Below, in pieces: positions 57,087 to 64,000 of a stretch of 64,000 bases of DNA. The notes below the pieces were generated by a model that ran no database searches, was not told the origin of the DNA, and saw only the letters and a program-made list of their open reading frames with translations. Source of the stretch: Sequoia sempervirens (taxonomy: Eukaryota; Streptophyta; Pinopsida; Cupressales; Cupressaceae); the NCBI GenBank assembly GCA_007258455.2, contig VDFB02018424.1:1-64000 (forward strand). The letters run 5' to 3'. Numbering within the stretch: the stretch's first letter is position 1; every line of letters begins with the position of its first letter. Position numbers and translations under genes: made by a program.

Positions 57087-58852
57087 TGATCTATAATTAG
57101 AGATCTACAATTCAAATGTATTTAACCTTAATTATAATTACTCCTAATCTAGATAGAATTGTGTGACTATGTTGTTTAACCGTTGAAATTATAAACTAGG
57201 TTCGTTTTTACATAAATTAATGAAATTACTAATTACTAAAATGTTATAATTAGAAATCAAATACTGAATTGAAAAATAAACTGAAATGAAATTAGAGAGA
57301 ATGTAAGACAAGAGATAGAAGAAGAATGAGATGAAAGATAGAAAGATCAAATGTAGGTTGATAACGGAGTTTGTCCTTCAAAGGACTACGTCTTTGGGTC
57401 CGCTTTTCAATGTTGGACTACTTTCATTAATATTGCCAAGCACCTGAAGATGCCTTCTTACAATATTCAAGCTTTAAAACCTGCACAAAATTCCTCACAA
57501 TCTCTCACACTTTTACAATTTTGGTGTATAATAAAACCTTGTAATTCTTCTCCTCCAAAAATTCTCACACTGGAATTTTTTCTCCAAGTAAACTTGATTA
57601 ATTCTCAAGCCAAAACATCCCCTTTTTATACATGAATTTTTCCATTTATGGTGTAAAACCATAAGTTTTACAAATCAAATAATATCCCGCTATTTATACA
57701 AAAATCTCACAATATCCCCTTATTACAAAAATTCATATCTCCTTGTTAAAAAGGAGAGGCCCTTATTAATTTGGACTTAACAGATAATTTATCCTCAAAT
57801 AATTACAATCCTCATAAAAGTTTATAAATTAACCCCTTAAAATTTAAAATATTGTGAGCCCTAAATTCAATAGTTTTGGGCTTTAGGACGTTAGGATTTG
57901 TTGTAATATTTAATATTAGGGGGGAGGGCTTAGCTAGGCCCAAGCCCAAGCCCTCCTTTTACTCCAAACCTTGCATTTAGTCTTCATCAAATATGAAGCC
58001 CTCCGAAAATATCTCGCACCAAAGGCTTGGAACATTGGTAGATACAATGAGTGGGTAGAGAGGGGTTGGCAGTTCAAACCTTACCCCTCTCAAATCACAT
58101 TTAGACTTCTTTAAATAAAGCATGCTATAAATAGTTTCATGAGGATATTGCATGGTGTAGCGGTGCAGTGTACTTCTTGTAAGGTGGAGGTTGGGGGTTC
58201 AAATCCCCCAACCAAGATTTTAGCAAATAGTTTAAACCGCCCTTGCAAGAGCTAAACACGAGTGCCACATGGCACCTTTCTAGTCGTGCACACAATGACA
58301 CATGTCACATTGTGATTGGTCAATGCAACGTCATCGATGTCTTGTCATCCTATGGATGCCACATCACCTTGCTGATTGTACATGCCATGTTAGCACGTAG
58401 CCTGCCATGTGGTCGTGTTTGATACTTCAATGCCACCACTGCACTACCACATGTCACTAGTATGCTTGCCATGTGTCGCCATCAGGAGCTGCCACATGTC
58501 TGTATGGACTGTCAACTTTTTGCCTATTTGATTAAAACTCTAGAATGCAATAACTTTCGCATACAACATCCGTTTTCAAAACTGATTATAGTTTCAAAAT
58601 CAGTGCGACAAGTACTAGAACTTGGCGTCATTTTTGTGTCATTTCAAGATGATTAATTTTTTGCCTTTTTCCTAGCCCCCTAATTTGCATGTTTGATTGA
58701 ACCTTTGACTACACATAACTTCTACATACAAACTCCTTTTGAGCCTGTTCAAGTTGTATCAAGACCGTGTTGGTGAGCTCTACGCAATGATGTTGGTTTC
58801 GTGAAATTCTAGGACTGTAAATTTTTTAGGTTTTTTGGATCCACTTGGATCA
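57087..58852 (-). repeat. 5' LTR of the gag-protease element
   Basis: 1766 bp, partner of 53108-54858. It starts TGATCTATAATT and ends CTTGGATCA. The tRNA-like segments lie at 58019-58098 and 58141-58220. Confidence 0.85.
58019..58220 (+). other. tRNA-like segments 1 and 2 in the right LTR
   Basis: Segment 1 (58019-58098) has AACATTGGTAGATA and GGCAGTTCAAACCTTACCCC. Segment 2 (58141-58220) has TGGTGTAGCGGTGCA, CTTGTAA and GGGGGTTCAAATCCCCC. Segment 2 is better preserved here than in the left LTR. Confidence 0.5.
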
Positions 58853-58857
58853 AAGAG

Positions 58858-59939
58858 GGTGATCCTATAAGTTAATAGGGAAATCAAAGAGAATTATAAA
58901 ATAACATATCTAGGCCCTTAGTAACCAAACTTAAAGTATAAATGAATCCTAGGGAAGGTGCATGAAGATGGGTAGCCAATTTGTGGCCAATTTACTTTTT
59001 CATCCTGAAATAGCAAAAACACAAGTGCATTATAGTAAAATGTGCCCGCGTTATGGTTTAAATTTCAAAAAATGCTCGCATTTTGAGTTCAAAAAATGTG
59101 CATTTTTTGAAATCAAAAAAATATTTCCAAAATGCGAGTGCGTTATAACACGCTTACGTTTTGGTCTACATTGAAATTTTTTTCTTCTCTTTTTCTTATC
59201 TCTTTCTTCTTGTTATCTTTCAAGGGAACTATATACATGAAATAAAAATTTAAGTATAAGTTGACATTTAAATATAGATGTTTACTTCTTATACTTTAAG
59301 TTATATTTTATGTATATAGGCAAGATGTTTGAGAGTGGTTTCGGATCTCTAGGAGTTGTAATGCAAATTCTAGTTTTTGGAAGATCTAAAAAATTTTAGA
59401 CTTAGTCAAATTTCAGTAATCAGCATGTCAAATTTTAATAATCAGGTAGTCAAATTTTAGTAATCAACAAGTCATATCATCTTTCTCTCTCTATCTCACT
59501 CATTTTTTATCCCTTATACTCTAGACCTCTCTCTCACACTCTCTCCCTCCCTCTATACTTATATCTATCTAACCTCTCTCTCCCCCTCCATCCCTGATTG
59601 ACTGATTCGATCCGATCGGTTCCGGCAATGATCCCCCAAGCACAAATCACACGCATAATACCGACAATTTTTTTTTAAGTAAACATAACATACATGTAAT
59701 ACATATAGTCATAACACATGAATTTCTCATTTAAATAGATTCATTAACACATATTATCCCTTTGGGGTATTAATTTGTGATTCATTACGGAATTCAGGAT
59801 CCATACAACAGTCCTATTAATAGAATCTAAGATGAAGCAAGTGTTACATTAACAAATATAACACATGCATGATGATCAATGCAGATAAGAAACCATCTCG
59901 AACACTCATGTATGTATTAGATCATCCTAGCACATTGAA
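58858..59939. other. No supported gene
   Basis: 59040-59165 holds an inverted repeat around TGCTCGCATTTTG and AAAATGCGAG plus other AATGTG/TGCATTTTTTG words. 59480-59600 is CT-rich (CTCTCTCTATCTC). The remainder is AT-rich. Confidence 0.5.
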
Positions 59940-61304
59940 TGTAACAACCCACAGTCGTACTGATCCATATCCAAAGTTTAACATTTCCATTGAGCATAAT
60001 GTTTAAGAAGTACAATGATACAAAAGCAGCCCCAAAATATGAGAAAGTAAACCATCACCGATAGCATCATACAAATGAATAGATGCATCACAAAGTATCA
60101 TAACCTGCCCAAGACAATACAACTCGAGTCGCCATAACACCAATCCGCGACCTCGATCCTTGATCAAAATCCAATGGGGTGCTTAGCACGTTCCACCCGA
60201 CCATGTGAGTCCGAAGACCCACCCCCCATGCTAGGAGCTAACAAGAAGGAGACCTCAACCAAGAACATCCAACAGGGAACCACTAGACTCAACGTCATAC
60301 AAAAGTATCATAACACTCAGGAATTAAAATGACCAATCCAACCACATCCAAGAGTCATAAATCTCATCACATGAATCAAAGCAATAACCAGTAAACAAAT
60401 AACCAAAGGATGATCATGAAACACTTCCAAAAACATAATACAATTCCAATAACATCATATAACAGTACCATAAGAGTACAAGGTCAAAACCCAAACATCA
60501 ATAAGATTTATACAAGACCAAAGAATACACCAAAGATCAAGTAGGGTAAAACCATAAATCAATTCAAAACAACTATGTTTCATCAATTCAAGACAAAGAA
60601 CCACTTCCAGAGGATTTCCAAAGAAGCAACATAATAAGGAGTGTTAGAGGAGAGTGTCATCGCATGGCTTAGCATGGATTCTCTAGGCTACCCTATCGCA
60701 AGGTGCCGCCTCCATCTACTGACTGATTATCCAGGCAACCCGAGCGCTAGGAGCCGCCTCCATCTATGGTTATCCAGACTACCTATTTCAAGGTGCCGCT
60801 CCATAGGGTTGCTCATGCGGAATCGTTAACCTTTCATGAAGACAAGGTAACAATCTTGCCAACCACAGCCTTCTCAATCCCCTTTAGCCTGTGATAGCAC
60901 TAAACGGCGGACGAGGCATCAATTATCTTTTTAATGTGATTCTACCCACCCCCTAATTAATTATTTAAATTATCACTTTTTAATTTCACTCTAACGAGGG
61001 CTATCCTGGCGCCCCTTTGTGCATCGACCACCCACTTAGAGCCACTCTCTCTCTAGTCACTCAAAACACAAAAAAAAACAAAATCCAAGGGTTGTACAAC
61101 ATAACAAGAACATTATATCACAACAGAGAAGCATGTAAGGCATTACCCATCTCGCTAACAAGTACAACATCAGAGTCTCACAAAGTCTCGTACAACCCTT
61201 TCAAAATAATGATACCAAAATACTTGCCAGTACAAAGGCACATAGAGAGAAAACATGGACCAATCATAAAAACAAGCCTCTGGAAGACTCTCAAAAAGTT
61301 ACAC
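59940..61304 (-). repeat. LTR (TGTAACAACCC...AGTTACA)
   Basis: It opens TGTAACAACCC. Its second half matches the fragment at window positions 1-352. At 61304 on, minus-strand GGGGAAACCCTAG lies outside a TGTAACT start, like a polypurine tract, which favours minus orientation with the interior beyond 61304. It contains a three-copy GC-rich tandem repeat. Confidence 0.45.
60684..60815. repeat. GC-rich tandem repeat in LTR, about 45-49 bp, three copies
   Basis: Units begin near 60684, 60733 and 60777: AGGCTACCCTATCGCAAGG, AGGCAACCCGAGCGCTAGG, AGACTACCTATTTCAAGG. Each is followed by (T/A)GCCGC(C)TCCAT. The array is much richer in G and C than its surroundings. Confidence 0.75.
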
Positions 61305-64000
61305 TAGGGTTTCCCCATGAAAATCTGACAACCATAAAAGCAAAACCTTGAAAAACTATTTTCAATTCAAATATGATGAGAGAATACATCAAAATAAGAT
61401 CAACAATTCCCTTAAACAACATCAACAACTTCGATACGAACTAAATCGGACATCCAAGGGAAACCTCTATTTTCTCCTCTCGGAATACCCATAACTCAAA
61501 GAACTTTTAATTTGACTCATTAACACTCAAGCATAACCGTCAATCAAGACAAAGACACATTAACCAACTTGCCACTTAGGTAAAGAGCAAAAGAAGACAT
61601 ATAGAAATGTAAGTTAAATGAGAGAAAGTCCCTAACTCAAAATCAACTCACGAAAAGTCACATTGAAAGGATCTATCAAAACAATCCATAAATCCACTAA
61701 TTCAAATATAATATATCCATTCATTCAATAAGAAGTAACTTGAAACCACCTAAAAAGAAGATTATCTTAATGATCAATCATTTCCATCATTTAAGGATAT
61801 CACAATATTGCAAAGTGAAGATATAATCTGATGTTATAAGCCATAAGACACTAATTCTCAAGCATACTCTTCCAAACGCAAATTAAAACCATCATGAAAA
61901 ATAATACGGGTTCCCATTTTACACACATAATTCCATACAAGGAAACCATCAAACACGTCAACCTTGAAGAACACTATCTTAAAACACTTACAATGAACAG
62001 GCCATCAAGACATCTCCATAAATATCCCATAAATAACACCCAACTTAAAACAATTAAATATCACTTAAACCAGTAATCAAAACACTTTGTTTAAAACACA
62101 TTTACTCACACATTATAACCATAATGACCTTCCTTTAATTTAAGCATTATTTCAACATTCTTACCACTTATTTTAACATATCCACTTAATTTCACTAAGA
62201 GAGTATTTACTACAAATAATTATATTTAAAATAACTATATCATCTATAAGATAACCAACTCCATCAACTGTTTAATACGAATCCTAATTATAACTTTAAA
62301 ATGTAATACTAAGATGACAATTCTATAATTTACAACTTTATTATATTACTAAGGTGACGATACTAATGGATTATTTCACATAGTAATTTGATAAATAATT
62401 ATCATTCACAGACTCATTAGATAACAAAAAGGTAATTAAAACCATTTAACACTTAATCAGTATCATTTAAATTAATTAACCTATGAACCTGGAATTTATC
62501 CTCACTTAAAAATAACTTTATCATTTAACCTTCAAGTAAAAGAACTATGTAAATGTAGAATCACTTATCTCCTTTAGTGAACCCTAAAACTTAATTAACC
62601 ATATAAATCGATTTACTTTAACTAAATACACAGTTCATTTATCTACAACAAAATTAAATACCTAATTCAATAATGTTTATTCCGTTAAAATCTTTTGTTA
62701 AATAATATTTTACTAAGCAACCCATCGAAATAACCATTTTCTCTTTAATTATTTACCTAATTCATTCCCTGGCACAATAATTCACAAGTAATTGTAGCAA
62801 TATTTTATTCTAAGTAACCAACTACCTATTTTCCAAGAGTATCCATTAGCCAACCCTAAAAGCATGCGAGGAGTTAGATATTAAGATAACATTTATTTCA
62901 TTCTAAAAGAAATATAAAACAATTAAAAGATATCATGAAATTAATACTATAAAATTAAATCACCAATTAAGAGAACATGTAAGAAAATTCAAGATATAAT
63001 TTATATTATAATTTTCCTTAATTTAAATCTCACATTAAAAACTTTTAACCTATTTTTCCATCTTAACTTAGAGACAATGATTAATAATATTCAAAAAGGA
63101 CATATGTTTCCTCTTAAGGTAACAAATGTGAGAATTCTAACTGCACCATCCTTAACACCTAATGACTAACTACCTGGCAATATTTCATGCCAACAATTAA
63201 TAACTTTATTTATTCAGAACAAGATCCTTTAATTATATCTCACCTCAACCAATATCCAACCTAATTATTATAAAACAAATATATATATATATATAACTTC
63301 ACTTTCTGATTACAATTAAGAGATCTTTTATCTAGCTGGGATAAAAATCTAATCCTTCACAGCACAACCTTAACCTAAATAAAATTAATATTTTCAGTTA
63401 ATCTACTCTAATTCATTCACTTCATTAACTAAACATCTTTCAACGTAATTTCCTTAACTACTAATATTATGAATATTACCTAAAAGCAAGATCTTCACAT
63501 CAATAAAAGAATATACCCTTTGCACAATATTTACCTTAAACCTATTCAGTTACAAAAGCATAACTCTAATTCCCGATATTCTAATGTGTCACCAATTTCA
63601 TTATATAGTATAATCATTAATTTTACAACCAAGATAAAATTATTTTCTAACAATTGCCCATGAAACTAAAGGGATTATTTAAACTTATAAATTTCTCATC
63701 AAGACTAGGTGAGACGACTGGAACAGATTGCAAACAGAACTAGAGAGTTTATTTAAATCTATACACCCTATCATGTTCAAGTGAGCAGGTGAGACATGTT
63801 ATCAAAGAAGCCAGAGAGACTATTTAATTTACTATACTTTTGCAAGTCTGACATTGCAGCTGTGATAGTTTTGCCTATGGTTTCAGGGAGGTTTTATAAA
63901 TTTAGATTTCCAGACTATGTGAAGGAGCTCATCTAAGCACTGTATCCAATAACATCAATTTCTCTCAGCTTCGACTGAATGGAGGTAACTGGCAAGGGCT
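61305..64000. other. AT-rich, no supported gene
   Basis: 2.7 kb of strongly A/T-rich sequence with frequent stops in all frames. Short frames at 61017-61307 and 61894-62076 have no motif. It could be the eroded interior of the element whose LTR is at 59940-61304, but no retroviral-type domain can be read. Confidence 0.5.

Larger units (their letters stand above)
53108..58852 (-). mobile_element. Complete non-autonomous Ty3/gypsy-type element: gag-protease only
   Basis: Two LTRs (TGAT...ATCA), flanking AAGAG duplication, primer site three bases from the 5' LTR and a polypurine tract at the 3' LTR define a structurally complete 5.7-kb element on the minus strand. Its 2.2-kb interior encodes, in one frame, a coiled-coil leader, Gag, a zinc knuckle, a retropepsin and a membrane-spanning tail. 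Reverse transcriptase, RNase H and integrase are absent. It would have needed another element's pol. The arrangement recalls the TR-GAG class of short LTR elements that keep only gag (family knowledge), with protease and tail as extras. Confidence 0.85.

Overview
This window looks like nuclear DNA from a seed plant with a large, repeat-dominated genome. A gymnosperm is my guess (inference). The sequence shows plant-type LTR retrotransposons, a plant LINE, and remnants of three plant nuclear gene families (U-box/ARM E3 ligase, pentatricopeptide repeat protein, cellulose synthase). It also has long AT, CT/GA and CA microsatellites. I found no intact protein-coding gene. Every recognisable coding stretch carries premature stops or frameshifts, many of them CAG/CGA/TGG codons turned into stops, as expected from decay of methylated, silenced DNA.

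Layout. 1-352: end of an LTR whose family recurs at 59.9-61.3 kb. 1.3-6.1 kb: a LINE on the minus strand, split by a Ty3/gypsy element (2372-5826) whose boundaries are fixed by a 5-bp target duplication, a primer-binding site and a partial LTR pair. 6.1-8.3 kb: a GC-rich LTR-like block with a 39-bp tandem array. 8.4-12.4 kb: one very long decayed reading frame (about 1,250 codons) with no recognisable pol. 12.5-15.8 kb: LTR-like remnants. 15.9-22.0 kb: a gene-free locus of nested inverted repeats with huge CT and GA tracts. 23.5-29.9 kb: a second inverted-repeat locus with subterminal tandem repeats.

29.9-40.7 kb: a segmental duplication. Copy 1 carries a U-box/ARM pseudogene cut by a 1.47-kb terminal-inverted-repeat element, then a decayed Ty3/gypsy integrase region. 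Copy 2 lacks the whole U-box gene. 41.1-49 kb: LTR remnants, including a minus-strand element with a tRNA-Met-type primer site. 50.0-51.2 kb: a PPR fragment joined directly to a cellulose synthase fragment on the same strand. 53.1-58.9 kb: a complete, structurally well-defined LTR element with gag and protease only, a membrane-spanning C-terminal tail and tRNA-like segments in its LTRs. 59.9-64 kb: another LTR and AT-rich sequence.

The window has no working operon-like or pathway logic. Its interest lies in layered transposition. The best candidates for something undescribed are the giant pol-less ORF (8.4-12.4 kb), the gag-protease-membrane-tail element (53.1-58.9 kb) and the nested foldback locus (15.9-22.0 kb).
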